The notes beneath the pieces are model-generated. The model was not told where the DNA came from. It made no database searches and worked only from the letters and a program-made list of their open reading frames with translations. A program made the translations under genes and the position numbers. This document shows positions 8,970 to 17,683 of a DNA stretch of 64,000 nucleotides, piece after piece (position 1 is the stretch's first letter; each line of letters begins with the position of its first letter). Source of the stretch: Gammaproteobacteria bacterium (GTDB lineage: Bacteria > Pseudomonadota > Gammaproteobacteria > Burkholderiales > Sulfuricellaceae); NCBI GenBank assembly GCA_018824405.1, contig JAHJGO010000016.1, positions 1-64,000 on the forward strand, written 5' to 3'.

Positions 8970-9182
8970 ATGCTCGGCAGCTGGACCGAGGGACAGGTTT
9001 CCGAGTTTGGCCTGACCTTCGGTCTTGGCGCCTTAATGCTCTACATGCTGTTCATCATCGGCGAACTGGCATGGAAATCGAAGGCGGGGAAAACCGGCAC
9101 TTTCGTGCTCTTTTTCGTTCTGTCCTTCGGCATGCTGGGCTTTGTCGCCAAGGCAGTCATTCAAAAAATATGGGGAATCTGA
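8970..9182 (+). CDS. Small two-helix membrane protein (DUF2788-like)
   Basis: 70 aa from the ATG at 8970 ([15 protein letters not shown]), almost touching the argG stop. Two hydrophobic helices at ~14-34 ([17 protein letters not shown]) and ~43-65 ([20 protein letters not shown]), joined by a basic loop KSKAGKTG. It resembles the DUF2788 family. Function unknown. It probably shares the argG transcript, with the next gene starting right after its stop. Confidence 0.75.
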   Translation: MLGSWTEGQVSEFGLTFGLGALMLYMLFIIGELAWKSKAGKTGTFVLFFVLSFGMLGFVAKAVIQKIWGI

Positions 9183-9183
9183 A

Positions 9184-9516
9184 ATGTCGCAGTTCGAGAA
9201 TGTATCCGTAGTCAAACAAGCCAATGTCTATTTCGATGGCAAGTGCATTTCCCATACAGTGCTGTTTCCTGATGGGTCGAAAAAAACCGTGGGCGTGATC
9301 TTCCCATCCAGCCTGGTATTCAATACCGGCTTGCCGGAGATCATGGAAATCAACGGTGGCGTCTGCAAGGTCCGCCTCAAGGGCGAAAATGAATGGAAAA
9401 CCTACCGGGCTGGCGAACAGTTCAGCGTGCCGGGCAACAGCAGTTTTGACATCGAAACCGTGGAAATGCTTGATTATGTATGCCACTTCGTTCAGGAATC
9501 AAGTTGCTGCGCCTGA
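9184..9516 (+). CDS. ppnP: Pyrimidine/purine nucleoside phosphorylase PpnP (DUF1255)
   Basis: 110 aa single cupin-like domain. The start at 9184 ([19 protein letters not shown]) is preceded by a weak GGGGAATCTGAA. The motifs [28 protein letters not shown] and the C-terminal [15 protein letters not shown] mark the PpnP/YaiE family, which splits nucleosides into base and ribose-1-phosphate. The ending ESSCCA is not typical and may be strain-specific. Confidence 0.88.
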   Translation: MSQFENVSVVKQANVYFDGKCISHTVLFPDGSKKTVGVIFPSSLVFNTGLPEIMEINGGVCKVRLKGENEWKTYRAGEQFSVPGNSSFDIETVEMLDYVCHFVQESSCCA

Positions 9517-9540
9517 TTCATCTTATTCCAGGGAGCAAAA

Positions 9541-10026
9541 ATGCCTTCATTTGATATCGTTTCCGAAGTAGACAAGCAGGAACTCCGTAATGCGGTGGAC
9601 CAGGCCAACAAGGTCGTCAGTGGCCGCTTCGATTTCAAGGGTTCAGACTCGCGCGTGGAGCAGGCCGAATACGTGCTGACCCTGTTCGCCGACGACGACT
9701 TCAAGCTTGATCAGGTGTTCGACATACTCAACCAGGTGCTAGGCAAGCGTAGCATCGATGTGAGCTGCCTGGACAAGGGCAAGATCGAGAAAATCAGCGG
9801 CAACAAGGTCAAGCAGACCATCACCGTGAAAACCGGGGTGGAAACGGATCTGGCCAAGAAGATCGTCAAGCTGATCAAGGACAGCAAGCTCAAGGTTCAG
9901 GCCAGCATCCAGGGCGATGCGGTGCGCGTGACCGGTGCCAAGCGAGATATTCTGCAGGACACCATTGCCCTGGTGAAAAAGTCCATTACCGACTTCCCGC
10001 TGCAATACCAGAACTTCCGGGATTAA
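9541..10026 (+). CDS. YajQ family nucleotide-binding protein (DUF520)
   Basis: 161 aa, full length. Starts [20 protein letters not shown] and includes the family features [13 protein letters not shown] and [17 protein letters not shown]. Members bind nucleotides and some bind cyclic di-GMP, with two ferredoxin-like folds. A good GGGAGCAAAA site lies before the ATG. Its direct role here is unknown. Confidence 0.93.
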   Translation: MPSFDIVSEVDKQELRNAVDQANKVVSGRFDFKGSDSRVEQAEYVLTLFADDDFKLDQVFDILNQVLGKRSIDVSCLDKGKIEKISGNKVKQTITVKTGVETDLAKKIVKLIKDSKLKVQASIQGDAVRVTGAKRDILQDTIALVKKSITDFPLQYQNFRD

Positions 10027-10045
10027 ACCTACAAAAAAGTTACAT

Positions 10046-10112
10046 AAATTACGGAGATCACAGAGAATCCTGCTTTTTACTCTCTGTGTTCTCGGTGATC
10101 CTTGAGGCTGAA
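10046..10112. repeat. Imperfect inverted repeat in the yajQ-DJ-1 gap
   Basis: GGAGATCACAGAGAATCC and the later TCTCTGTGTTCTCGGTGATCC pair imperfectly around CTGCTTTTTA. It looks like a dispersed intergenic palindrome of the 'GATCACAGAGA' kind. It could act as a transcript-end or processing site after yajQ. Confidence 0.5.
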
Positions 10113-10128
10113 TCATTTGGAGGCAAAC

Positions 10129-10689
10129 ATGCCTAAAGTCCTTATCCCCCTGGCCGCCGGCTGCGAGGAACTCGAAGCCGTTACTATCATCGACCTGTTG
10201 CGCCGTGCCGGAATCGAGGTTGTGGTGGCAGGCTTGCAGCCAGGTATCGTCAAGGCCAGTCGGGGCACGCTGCTGGTGCCAGACTGTACGCTGGATGTTG
10301 CCTTGCAGGAAGACTTCGACATGGTGGTATTGCCCGGGGGCATGCCGGGCATGACAAATCTCAAAGACGATCCGCGCATCATTTCTTTGCTGCAAAAGAT
10401 GGCGCAGAATGACAAATATGTCTGTGCGATTTGTGCCGCCCCGGCGGTACTCGCCGAGGCCGGCCTGCTAAAAGGCAAAGAGGCAACCGGCTACCCGGGT
10501 TTCCTGGATGCGATGGACTTGCCTGATACCACTTTCAGCAATGCTCCGGTAGTTAAAGACGGCAAGGTGATCACCTCGCGCGGCCCAGGCACTGCGATGG
10601 ATTTTGCCCTTGAGTTGATCGAAACACTGGATGGACGCGGTCGGCGCGATGAAGTGGAAGCCGGTTTGCAGCGTCCCGGAAAATACTGA
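10129..10689 (+). CDS. DJ-1/PfpI family protein (YajL-like)
   Basis: 186 aa from the ATG at 10129, with SD TTGGAGGCAAAC. The DJ-1 fold is marked by AAGCEELEAVTIIDLLRR (conserved Glu) and the nucleophile cysteine in VCAICAAPAVLAEAGL, with ...TSRGPGTAMDFALELI near the end. Such proteins act as covalent chaperones/deglycases or oxidative-stress proteins. The name yajL is likely, but the function claim within this family is debated. Confidence 0.9.
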   Translation: MPKVLIPLAAGCEELEAVTIIDLLRRAGIEVVVAGLQPGIVKASRGTLLVPDCTLDVALQEDFDMVVLPGGMPGMTNLKDDPRIISLLQKMAQNDKYVCAICAAPAVLAEAGLLKGKEATGYPGFLDAMDLPDTTFSNAPVVKDGKVITSRGPGTAMDFALELIETLDGRGRRDEVEAGLQRPGKY

Positions 10690-10699
10690 AAAGGCGCTT

Positions 10700-11068
10700 A
10701 TGAATATTACCGTGCTGGACAATGCGCATTTTCCTGAAAGCGTCGAGTTTCCCTTGCTCAAGGCAAAAAAATACGGCTGGCAGGAGTTTCCGCAACTTTC
10801 GCCGGAACAGATTGTTGAGAATTGCTGGCGCACCCATGTCATCATCACCGTTGGCACCGCCCTGCCTGCCGAAGTGCTGGACAAGCTTCCCATGCTAAAA
10901 CTGGTGATTGAGGCAAAAGAAGGGCTGGTTAATCTGGAATCTGCCCTTGCCAGAGGCGTTGCCGTCAGCCGTACACCCGATGCTCTGAGTAGTAGCCACT
11001 TCTGTCAGGAAGCCGTCGATATCATTAATGATTTCATGGATGGCAAGCTCCGTCACTGCGTGATCTGA
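10700..11068 (+). CDS. Stand-alone substrate-binding lobe of a D-2-hydroxyacid dehydrogenase
   Basis: 122 aa from the ATG at 10700. Residues ~1-100 match the N-terminal lobe of D-isomer 2-hydroxyacid dehydrogenases (LSPEQIVENCWRTHVIITVG, AEVLDKLPMLKLVIEAKEGL, NLESALARGVAVSRTP). The last ~22 residues (CQEAVDIINDFMDGKLRHCV) look like the C-terminal helix of the same lobe. The ~180-residue Rossmann domain that normally lies between them is absent, as is the catalytic Arg/Glu/His set. The gene has clean start and stop codons and follows the DJ-1 gene by 10 bp. It may bind a 2-oxoacid or be a relic. Function unknown. Confidence 0.75.
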   Translation: MNITVLDNAHFPESVEFPLLKAKKYGWQEFPQLSPEQIVENCWRTHVIITVGTALPAEVLDKLPMLKLVIEAKEGLVNLESALARGVAVSRTPDALSSSHFCQEAVDIINDFMDGKLRHCVI

Positions 11069-11129
11069 CACTTTTCCCCATCACTCCGGGCTACAATAAA
11101 AGCATCCAGGCCAACTCCGGAGTGATGCA

Positions 11130-12536
11130 ATGAAAATTCAATTCCATGGTGCCAGCCGAGAGGTGACGGGCTCCTGTTATGTGCTGGAAGCGGACGGTGT
11201 ACGCTTCCTGGTGGATTGCGGCATGTTTCAGGGGGGGCGTGAAGCGCGCGACAAGAACTATGCCGATTTCGAATTCAGCCCTCGCGAGATCGACTTCGTG
11301 TTGCTTACCCATGCCCATATCGACCATTCCGGCATGCTGCCGCGCCTCGTCGCCGATGGCTTCAGCGGCCCGATCTATACCACGCATGCCACGGCGGAAC
11401 TGCTTGAAATCATGCTGCGCGATTCGGCGCATATTCAGGAAAAAGAGGCTGAGTGGGGTCAGTATTCCAAGGGGCGGAATGCGCGCAAGGCCAGAGATGT
11501 AGAGGTCAAACCGCTCTATACTGTGGACGAGGCAAATACATGTATCAAGCAACTGCATGCGGTTTCATACGATACCGATCTTTCGCCGCATGCTTCGGTG
11601 CGCTGTACGTTTCGGGAAGCCGGGCACATTCTCGGCTCCGCAATCATCGAAATCTGGGTTGACGATGCAGGACAGGAGCAGAAGCTGGTGTTTTCGGGCG
11701 ACCTCGGCAACGCCGGTCAGCCCATACTGCAGGACCCTGCCATCATCGAATCCGCTGATGTGCTTTTGATCGAATCCACTTATGGCGACCGTCTGCACAA
11801 GACTATCGACCAGACCATGGATGAACTGGTGCATGCCATTACCGACACGCTCAAGCGCAAGGGCGGAAATGTCATCATCCCGGCCTTCACCGTGGGGCGT
11901 ACCCAGGAGATCATTTACCTGCTCTATGACCTGACGCGTCAGGGACGCCTGCACGATCTCGACATCTATGTTGATTCGCCCATGGCAACCAGCGCTACGG
12001 CAATCACCATGAAGCACATCGAGCTCATGGACACCGAAGCGCGCGGTCTGATGCAATGGATGAAAGCCGGCCACAACGTGCCCCGCATCCAGTTCACCGA
12101 GACCGTGGAGGACTCCATGGCGCTTAACCAGATCAAGGGTGGCGCCATCATCATTTCCGCCAGCGGCATGTGCGATGCCGGGCGCATCAAGCACCACCTG
12201 CGTTACAACCTGGGGCGACCTGAATGCACGGTTCTGATTACCGGCTTCCAGGCTGGCGGCACGCTGGGGCGGCGGCTGGTGGATGGGGCGAAGATGGTGC
12301 GTATTTTCGGTCAGGACATTCCGGTGCGGGCCGACCTCTACACCATCGGCGGCCTTTCCGCCCACGCCGACCAGGCCGGTTTGCTGTCCTGGCTGGGGCA
12401 TTTCAAAAAACCGCCGCACCATACTTTTATCGTCCATGGCGAAGAGAACGTCGCTTTTGGCTTTGCCGACCTGATCCGTGAAAACTGGAACTGGCATGTT
12501 GAAGTGCCGGGATATCGGGATGAGTTCGAGCTTTAG
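11130..12536 (+). CDS. Beta-CASP metallo-beta-lactamase RNA-processing nuclease
   Basis: 468 aa. The zinc motif HAHIDH is at 61-66, followed by FREAGHILGSA, the SGDLG aspartate, and the beta-CASP insertion with IIISASGMCDAGRIKHHL and GLSAHADQ. This layout matches bacterial CPSF73-like RNA nucleases (YsiA/KH-less group), which cleave RNA endo- or exonucleolytically. No KH domain is present. Preceded by GGAGTGATGCA. Specific target unknown. Confidence 0.9.
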   Translation: MKIQFHGASREVTGSCYVLEADGVRFLVDCGMFQGGREARDKNYADFEFSPREIDFVLLTHAHIDHSGMLPRLVADGFSGPIYTTHATAELLEIMLRDSAHIQEKEAEWGQYSKGRNARKARDVEVKPLYTVDEANTCIKQLHAVSYDTDLSPHASVRCTFREAGHILGSAIIEIWVDDAGQEQKLVFSGDLGNAGQPILQDPAIIESADVLLIESTYGDRLHKTIDQTMDELVHAITDTLKRKGGNVIIPAFTVGRTQEIIYLLYDLTRQGRLHDLDIYVDSPMATSATAITMKHIELMDTEARGLMQWMKAGHNVPRIQFTETVEDSMALNQIKGGAIIISASGMCDAGRIKHHLRYNLGRPECTVLITGFQAGGTLGRRLVDGAKMVRIFGQDIPVRADLYTIGGLSAHADQAGLLSWLGHFKKPPHHTFIVHGEENVAFGFADLIRENWNWHVEVPGYRDEFEL

Positions 12537-12539
12537 GGT

Positions 12540-12586
12540 GATGAGTGATGAGTGATGTGGCTTGCCCTGAGCGCAGTCGAAGGGTG
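12540..12586. repeat. Dispersed repeat over the dacB start
   Basis: GATGAGTGATGAGTGATG is a short tandem GATGAGT run. It is followed by TGCCCTGAGCGCAGTCGAAG, a well-known type of dispersed bacterial repeat that often adds a CPERSRR-like peptide when read as protein. It lies between the nuclease gene and the hydrophobic start of PBP4 and makes the start of dacB uncertain. Confidence 0.7.
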
Positions 12587-14020
12587 ATGGGTGAAGTCTT
12601 CCCCGGCTTAGTTGCAAAGCTGCTGGTGCTGCTGATCGTTTGGTCTTCGGTCCTGGCGCATGCAGACAGCTTGCCCGCACCAGTACGGGCCGCCCTCAAG
12701 GAAGCCGGATTACCGGCATCCAGCCTTGGCGTTTGGGTGCAGGATACTCAAGCCAAAAGGGCGCTGCTGGAAGCCGGTGCGGAACACGCCATGAACCCTG
12801 CATCCACCATGAAGTTGGTGACCACTTACGCCGCACTGGAGCAGCTAGGCCCGGCTTATCGCTGGAAAACAGAAACGTATGTCGCTGGTTCTCTGGCAGG
12901 CGAAACGCTGAATGGCGACCTGATCCTCAAGGGCTATGGTGACCCCAAGCTGACCCTGGAAAATTTCTGGCTGCTGTTGCGTGATTTGCGCCAGCGCGGC
13001 CTGCGCGATATCCGTGGCGGCGTGATCCTGGACCAGAGCTATTTCGAACCCACCGCACACGATCCGGCAGCCTTCGATAACGAGCCGCTGCGTGCCTACA
13101 ATACCCCTCCCCAAGCCTTGCAGGTGAATTTCAACGCCATCCGGATACGCTTGCTGCCGCAGCCGGACAGCAAGGCGCTCCGGGTCGTCGCGGACCCCGC
13201 GCCACCTTCCCTGAAAGTGGTCAGTGATCTCGAAATGGATGCTGCCCCCTGCGGCGACTGGCGTGAAGGCTTTTCCACCGGGGTGACGAAAGTGGGAGCG
13301 GAGCGAGTGCTAACTTTGCGCGGACGCTTCTCTGCTGCTTGCGGAGAAAAAAGTTTCAATCTCAATCTGCTGCCCAATGGCAGCTATGTGGGCAGCGTCT
13401 TCCGCCTGTTATGGGAAGAACTGGGCGGAACGCTGAACGGCAGCGTCCGGGCCGGTGAAGTGCCGCCGGGCGCGACACTGCTGGCAAGTTTTGATTCGCC
13501 CCCGCTGGGCGACACGATCCGCGATATCAACAAATTCAGCAACAATGTCATGGCACGGCAACTTTTCCTGACCCTGGGCGCAGAACGGTCCGGCCCACCT
13601 GCTACGCCGCGCAAGGGGGCCGAAGCAATCGAAAGCTGGCTGGCAGCAAAGGGGCTGGATTTTCCGGAACTGGTGCTGGAGAACGGTTCCGGTCTGTCGC
13701 GTATCGAGCGCATCAGTCCCCGGCACATGGGGATGCTGCTGGTGAGCGCCAGCAACAGCCCGGTATTCGGCGAATTCGAGTCTTCCCTGCCCATCGTGGC
13801 AGTGGATGGCACCATGAAAAAGCGCCTGCAGGATCATGCGGTCGCCGGCCATGCCCATATCAAGACCGGTTCGCTGGAAGGCGTGCGCAGCGTGGCAGGG
13901 TATGTGTTCGATGCAAAGGGGCGGCGCATGGCCGTGGTGGCGATGGTCAACCATCCACGCGCCGGCGCGTCGCGTCCGGTGCTGGATGCCTTGCTGCAAT
14001 GGGTTTATGAGCGCCATTAG
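12587..14020 (+). CDS. dacB: D-alanyl-D-alanine carboxypeptidase/endopeptidase (PBP4)
   Basis: About 477 aa from the ATG at 12587, chosen because upstream codons come from a dispersed repeat. The next residues (VAKLLVLLIVWSSVLAHA) form a signal peptide. Penicillin-binding motifs are all present: SxxK in NPASTMKLVTTYAAL, SxN in INKFSNNVMAR and KTG in HIKTGSLEGVRS. It trims or cuts peptidoglycan crosslinks in the periplasm. A GTG at 12545 is an alternative start. Confidence 0.92.
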   Translation: MGEVFPGLVAKLLVLLIVWSSVLAHADSLPAPVRAALKEAGLPASSLGVWVQDTQAKRALLEAGAEHAMNPASTMKLVTTYAALEQLGPAYRWKTETYVAGSLAGETLNGDLILKGYGDPKLTLENFWLLLRDLRQRGLRDIRGGVILDQSYFEPTAHDPAAFDNEPLRAYNTPPQALQVNFNAIRIRLLPQPDSKALRVVADPAPPSLKVVSDLEMDAAPCGDWREGFSTGVTKVGAERVLTLRGRFSAACGEKSFNLNLLPNGSYVGSVFRLLWEELGGTLNGSVRAGEVPPGATLLASFDSPPLGDTIRDINKFSNNVMARQLFLTLGAERSGPPATPRKGAEAIESWLAAKGLDFPELVLENGSGLSRIERISPRHMGMLLVSASNSPVFGEFESSLPIVAVDGTMKKRLQDHAVAGHAHIKTGSLEGVRSVAGYVFDAKGRRMAVVAMVNHPRAGASRPVLDALLQWVYERH

Positions 14021-15200
14021 AACGCTGTTCAATTTTCCCTCGGCCGTATGGTTGCTGGGCCTGGTCAGCCTGCTCAACGACAGCGCCAGCGAACTGGTCT
14101 ACCCGCTGCTGCCGCTCTATCTGGCCTCGGTACTGATGGCTGGCCCGAAAGCGCTGGGCATCATCGAGGGCATCGCCGAGGCTACAGGCAGCCTGCTCAA
14201 GCTCTTCGCCGGGGTGCTGTCCGACAAACTGGGTTCCACGAAATACTGGGTGGTAGGCGGCTACAGCCTCGCCGCCCTGGGCCGGCCATTGCTGGCGCTG
14301 GCGACTTCCTGGCCGATGGTGCTGACATTGCGTTTTGCCGACCGGGTCGGCAAGGGATTGCGTTCCTCGCCGCGCGACGCCCTGCTGGCCTTGAGCGTCG
14401 TGCCGGAGCAGCGCGGCCTGGCCTTCGGCGTACACCGCGCCATGGACAATGCCGGCGCGGTGATCGGACCGCTGCTGGCGGCCTGGTTACTGTCGCGCCA
14501 CATGCCGATCCGCGATATTCTGCTGTGGACACTGGTTCCGGGAGTGCTGACAGTGATTCTGGCGCTCAGCATCCGGGAACCGAAGCGCGAGCGGCAGATG
14601 ATCAAGCCGTCTTTCAGCTGGAAGCTGGAGGGATTCCCGCCGGTCTTCAAACGCTATCTTCTGGTGCTGGCGCTGTTCACTCTCGGCAATTCCTCCAACA
14701 TGTTCCTGCTGCTACGCGCCAGGGAAATGGGCGTGCCGGAATACCAGGTGCCGTTGCTATGGGCGCTGGTGTCTCTGGTCGCCATGCTGTTTTCCGCCCC
14801 GCTTTCGGCGCTTTCCGATCGCCTGGGCCGGGTGCGGCTGATCGTTTCCGGCTGGGCGGTGTATGGCCTGTTCTATTTGCTGCTGGGGCTGAACGGCAAT
14901 GTGCTGTGGCTGCTGTGGCCCCTGTTCGCTTTTTACGGGTTGTTTCTTGCTGCCACCGAAGGCGCGGAGAAGGCGCTGGTTGCCGATCTGGCGCCCAAGG
15001 ACTTGCTGGGTACCGCCTATGGCTGGTTTAATCTCACCGCCGGCCTGCTGTTGTTGCCGGCTTCATTCCTGTTCGGCTGGTTGTGGCAGGATATCAGCCC
15101 GGAAACGGCGTTCGGCTTTTCGGCGTCGTGCGCGGTACTGGCGGCGCTGCTTTTGAAGTTCTGGGTGGCGCCGCAGGCGCCAGCGAGTCGTGTTTCCTGA
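14007..15200 (+). CDS. MFS transporter
   Basis: 397 aa from the ATG at 14007, overlapping the dacB end by 14 bp (translational coupling likely). About 12 hydrophobic helices. The MFS signature is seen as LSDKLGSTKYWVVGG between helices 2 and 3, then RFADRVGKGLRSSPRDAL, and a second-half LSDRLGRVRLIVSGW. This resembles the group of small-molecule/drug-type MFS proteins next to cell-wall genes. Substrate unknown. Confidence 0.9.
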   Translation: MSAIRTLFNFPSAVWLLGLVSLLNDSASELVYPLLPLYLASVLMAGPKALGIIEGIAEATGSLLKLFAGVLSDKLGSTKYWVVGGYSLAALGRPLLALATSWPMVLTLRFADRVGKGLRSSPRDALLALSVVPEQRGLAFGVHRAMDNAGAVIGPLLAAWLLSRHMPIRDILLWTLVPGVLTVILALSIREPKRERQMIKPSFSWKLEGFPPVFKRYLLVLALFTLGNSSNMFLLLRAREMGVPEYQVPLLWALVSLVAMLFSAPLSALSDRLGRVRLIVSGWAVYGLFYLLLGLNGNVLWLLWPLFAFYGLFLAATEGAEKALVADLAPKDLLGTAYGWFNLTAGLLLLPASFLFGWLWQDISPETAFGFSASCAVLAALLLKFWVAPQAPASRVS

Positions 15201-15210
15201 CTGAGAGAAA

Positions 15211-16137
15211 ATGATGAAATTGATAACTTACTTGCTGATGTTATTCACAGCATTATGGACTGGGGGCGCAGCTTATGCGGTCACGCTTTCTGCGCATCCT
15301 GTGGCAGAAAATGTATACGCCATCATCGGCGACACTGGCATGCGCACCTACCAGAACGAGGGTATGAACGCCAACAGCGGTTTTGTGGTGACCCCCGCCG
15401 GGGTGGTGGTAATCGACAGCGGCCCGACCTGGCTGGTGGCGAAGGAGATCCACCGTGTCATCAAAAAGGTAACCAAACAACCGGTGAAATTTGTCGTCAA
15501 TACCGGCGGGCAGGACCACCGCTGGCTGGGCAATGGCTACTTCAAGTCTATTGGTGCCGAGATCATTGCGGCAAGGCCTGCATTGGCCGACATGAAGGCG
15601 CGCGGCGACATGCAGCTGCAAGGCTTGCGCGAGAGTATACGCAAGAAGGCAGCGGGAACGCGGCCAGTTTATCCGGACCGATTCTTCGAGCAGTCAGAAA
15701 CCCTCAAGCTGGGCGGACAGGAAATCCAGTTGCTGTATTTCCACGGCGGGCATACGCCGGGGGACAGCGTAGTCTGGCTGCCGCAGCAAGGCGTTCTGTT
15801 CTCTGGCGATCTGGTTTATGTGGAGCGGATGCTCGGGGTGCTGCCCATCAGCAACACCCGAGACTGGCTCGCCTCCTTTGCCGCGATGGAAAAACTTGAG
15901 CCGCGCACCATCGTTCCCGGCCATGGCCGGGTCTGTGATCTGGCCATGGCCCGGCGTGATGCAAGGGATTATCTGACATTGCTGCGCGGCCACATGAAAC
16001 AGGCGCTGGATCAGGGCGCTGATCTGCAAACGGCGATAACCACACTCGATCAGAGTGCCTTCAAATACCTACAGCACTTCGATCTGCTGAGCGGCGGGAA
16101 CGCCAGCCGGACCTATCTTGAAATGGAAAGCGAGTAA
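15211..16137 (+). CDS. Periplasmic metallo-beta-lactamase-fold protein with altered zinc motif
   Basis: 308 aa (or 307 from the second Met), with signal peptide ~1-23. The MBL frame is clear: VIDSG at 68-71, HGGHTPGD with H181, SGDLVY with D200, VPGHGR with H238. The first metal motif, normally HxHxDH, reads NTGGQDHRW (97-105): both early histidines are missing and one residue is lost, leaving only DH (102-103). The protein may bind one metal or use other ligands. It resembles the secreted MBL proteins near PQQ/sulfur-oxidation genes, but no such genes are adjacent. Confidence 0.85.
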   Translation: MMKLITYLLMLFTALWTGGAAYAVTLSAHPVAENVYAIIGDTGMRTYQNEGMNANSGFVVTPAGVVVIDSGPTWLVAKEIHRVIKKVTKQPVKFVVNTGGQDHRWLGNGYFKSIGAEIIAARPALADMKARGDMQLQGLRESIRKKAAGTRPVYPDRFFEQSETLKLGGQEIQLLYFHGGHTPGDSVVWLPQQGVLFSGDLVYVERMLGVLPISNTRDWLASFAAMEKLEPRTIVPGHGRVCDLAMARRDARDYLTLLRGHMKQALDQGADLQTAITTLDQSAFKYLQHFDLLSGGNASRTYLEMESE

Positions 16138-16197
16138 TTTTGGATCAAGTCCCGGAGCATGTCGGGATTCGCAGCCAGATGGTGAATGGGGCTGAGG

Positions 16198-16758
16198 CTA
16201 GGCGTTGGGTTGCAGCAGTTCGATCCCGAACTGCTCCTCATAAGGCGGCACGTTGCACTCGATGATGTGCTCGGGTGCCACGTCCAGCCGCACGCCGACA
16301 ATGTCGGTGCGCACCGGCAGCTTGGCCGCGCCGCGGTCCACCAGCACCACTGTGCGGATTTCGGCGGGATTCCGGTTGGCGAGGTATTGCACTGCGCGCA
16401 ACATGGAGTGGCCCCGGTACATCACGTCGTCCACCACCAGCAGCGTGGTGCCGCTCAGATCCAGATTGGCGTGTTCGGGATTTTCGGTCAGTTTCGTTTC
16501 CGGGTGGAGCAGGGTGAGATCGTCCGCATAGCGCTTGATCTTGAGGTCCAGCCGGGTAATTTGGTTTAGGCCGTAGTTTCCTGCCAGCCGTTCATGCAGC
16601 ATTTCCGCCAGCGGCGCGCCGCGGCGCAGGATGCCCACCAGCATGACCTGTTGCTTACCGGTGAGGAATCCAGCCGCCTGCCAGGCCATTTGGTCGAGCA
16701 CGGCATCAAGCTGGCGGGTATCGTAAAGGCAGGTGCGTTGCCCCTGGGGTTTGTCCAT
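16198..16758 (-). CDS. pyrR: PyrR-like phosphoribosyltransferase
   Basis: 186 aa. PRPP-binding loop LLVVDDVMYRGHSML at 106-120, N-terminal GILRRGAPLAEML and late VLVDRGAAKLPVR match PyrR-type uracil phosphoribosyltransferases. PyrR proteins convert uracil plus PRPP to UMP, and in Gram-positives they also regulate pyr mRNA. Here no pyrB/pyrC or leader is next to it, so an RNA-regulator role is unproven. A hypoxanthine phosphoribosyltransferase is a less likely reading. Confidence 0.83.
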   Translation of the reverse strand: MDKPQGQRTCLYDTRQLDAVLDQMAWQAAGFLTGKQQVMLVGILRRGAPLAEMLHERLAGNYGLNQITRLDLKIKRYADDLTLLHPETKLTENPEHANLDLSGTTLLVVDDVMYRGHSMLRAVQYLANRNPAEIRTVVLVDRGAAKLPVRTDIVGVRLDVAPEHIIECNVPPYEEQFGIELLQPNA

Positions 16759-16848
16759 GCTCTGCTCCGAAAATCTGGTCAGTTTGATTTTGCACTTTCC
16801 TTGTCGCCATTACTACAGGCGGCAAGGGGACTCAGACATGGGATTGTC

Positions 16849-17628
16849 TCACGCCACGCTTTTGAGCAGGATATAGCTTGCCACGAACACCAGGAATAAG
16901 CCGAAGCTGCGCTTCAGGGTCTCCTGCGAGAAGCGGTGTGCGATGCGCGTCCCGACGAAACTTCCGGCCACCGTCACCGTGGTGAAGGCGGCCATGGTGG
17001 TCCAGTCCACCGGCACTGCCCCGACATAGCCGGCGAACCCGGCATAGGACTTGGCGGCGACAATGACCAGCGAGGTGCCGATGGCGAGTTTCATCGGGAT
17101 GCCGGACAGCAGCACCAGTGCCGGCACGATCAGGAAGCCGCCACCCACGCCCACCAGTCCGGTCAGCACGCCGACACCGACGCCGTGTGCGGCGATGTGG
17201 CCCATGTGCGCAGCAATGACCTCATCCTCCGATAATGGCGGACCGCCAGCCGTGGCCAGTTGAGCGGCAGGCTGCTTTTTGGGCTGCAACATCTTCCAGG
17301 CGGCGGCATACATCACCAGCGCGAACAGGGTGAGCTGTACCTGTACCGGCGTGTAAACCCCCAGGCGGGCGCCGCCATAGGTGCCGATCACGCCGAACAG
17401 GCCGAACCACATCGCCACCTTGAGATCGACATTGCCGCGCCGCCAGTTGTCCCAGCCCGAAATGGTGGCGGTGACGGCGACGATGCCCATGCTCATGGCG
17501 ATGGCTGATTTGGCCTCCACGTTGAGCAGGTACATCAGCGCCGGCATGGCGATGATGGAGCCGCCGCTGCCGAACAGGCCCAGAACGATGCCGGTGATCG
17601 CGCCGGAAATAATGGCCAGGAAAATCAT
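16849..17628 (-). CDS. TauE/SafE family sulfite (sulfonate) exporter-like permease
   Basis: 259 aa with about eight hydrophobic helices and the duplicated TauE motifs ([18 protein letters not shown] and [21 protein letters not shown]). The family exports sulfite, sulfonates or related anions. It follows a DsrE-like gene, and the gap holds a 17-bp site identical to one before that gene, so both likely answer to the nearby ArsR-rhodanese regulator. It may remove sulfite or thiosulfate from sulfide oxidation. Confidence 0.9.
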   Translation of the reverse strand: MIFLAIISGAITGIVLGLFGSGGSIIAMPALMYLLNVEAKSAIAMSMGIVAVTATISGWDNWRRGNVDLKVAMWFGLFGVIGTYGGARLGVYTPVQVQLTLFALVMYAAAWKMLQPKKQPAAQLATAGGPPLSEDEVIAAHMGHIAAHGVGVGVLTGLVGVGGGFLIVPALVLLSGIPMKLAIGTSLVIVAAKSYAGFAGYVGAVPVDWTTMAAFTTVTVAGSFVGTRIAHRFSQETLKRSFGLFLVFVASYILLKSVA

Positions 17629-17649
17629 GATTCAGCCCTCAAATAGAAA

Positions 17650-17666
17650 TATTCAAACGAATACTT
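17650..17666. promoter_or_regulatory. Operator-like site upstream of the TauE gene
   Basis: TATTCAAACGAATACTT is identical to 18054-18070 before the DsrE gene. Its core TATTC-AAAC-GAATA is a perfect inverted repeat, the kind of ATTC/GAAT half-site pair bound by ArsR-family sulfur-sensing repressors. It sits 22 bp before the TauE start. Confidence 0.65.
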
Positions 17667-17683
17667 AATTGGCCTTAAATTTT

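Noticed and set aside
11565-12680. 371-codon open frame antisense to the beta-CASP nuclease and the dacB start
   Set aside because: Shadow of a strong gene; part of it comes from the dispersed CCTGAGCGCAGTCGAAGG repeat.
13836-14006. In-frame upstream extension of the MFS gene
   Set aside because: It lies within dacB in another frame and is arginine/tryptophan rich; the ATG at 14007 starts the first helix properly.
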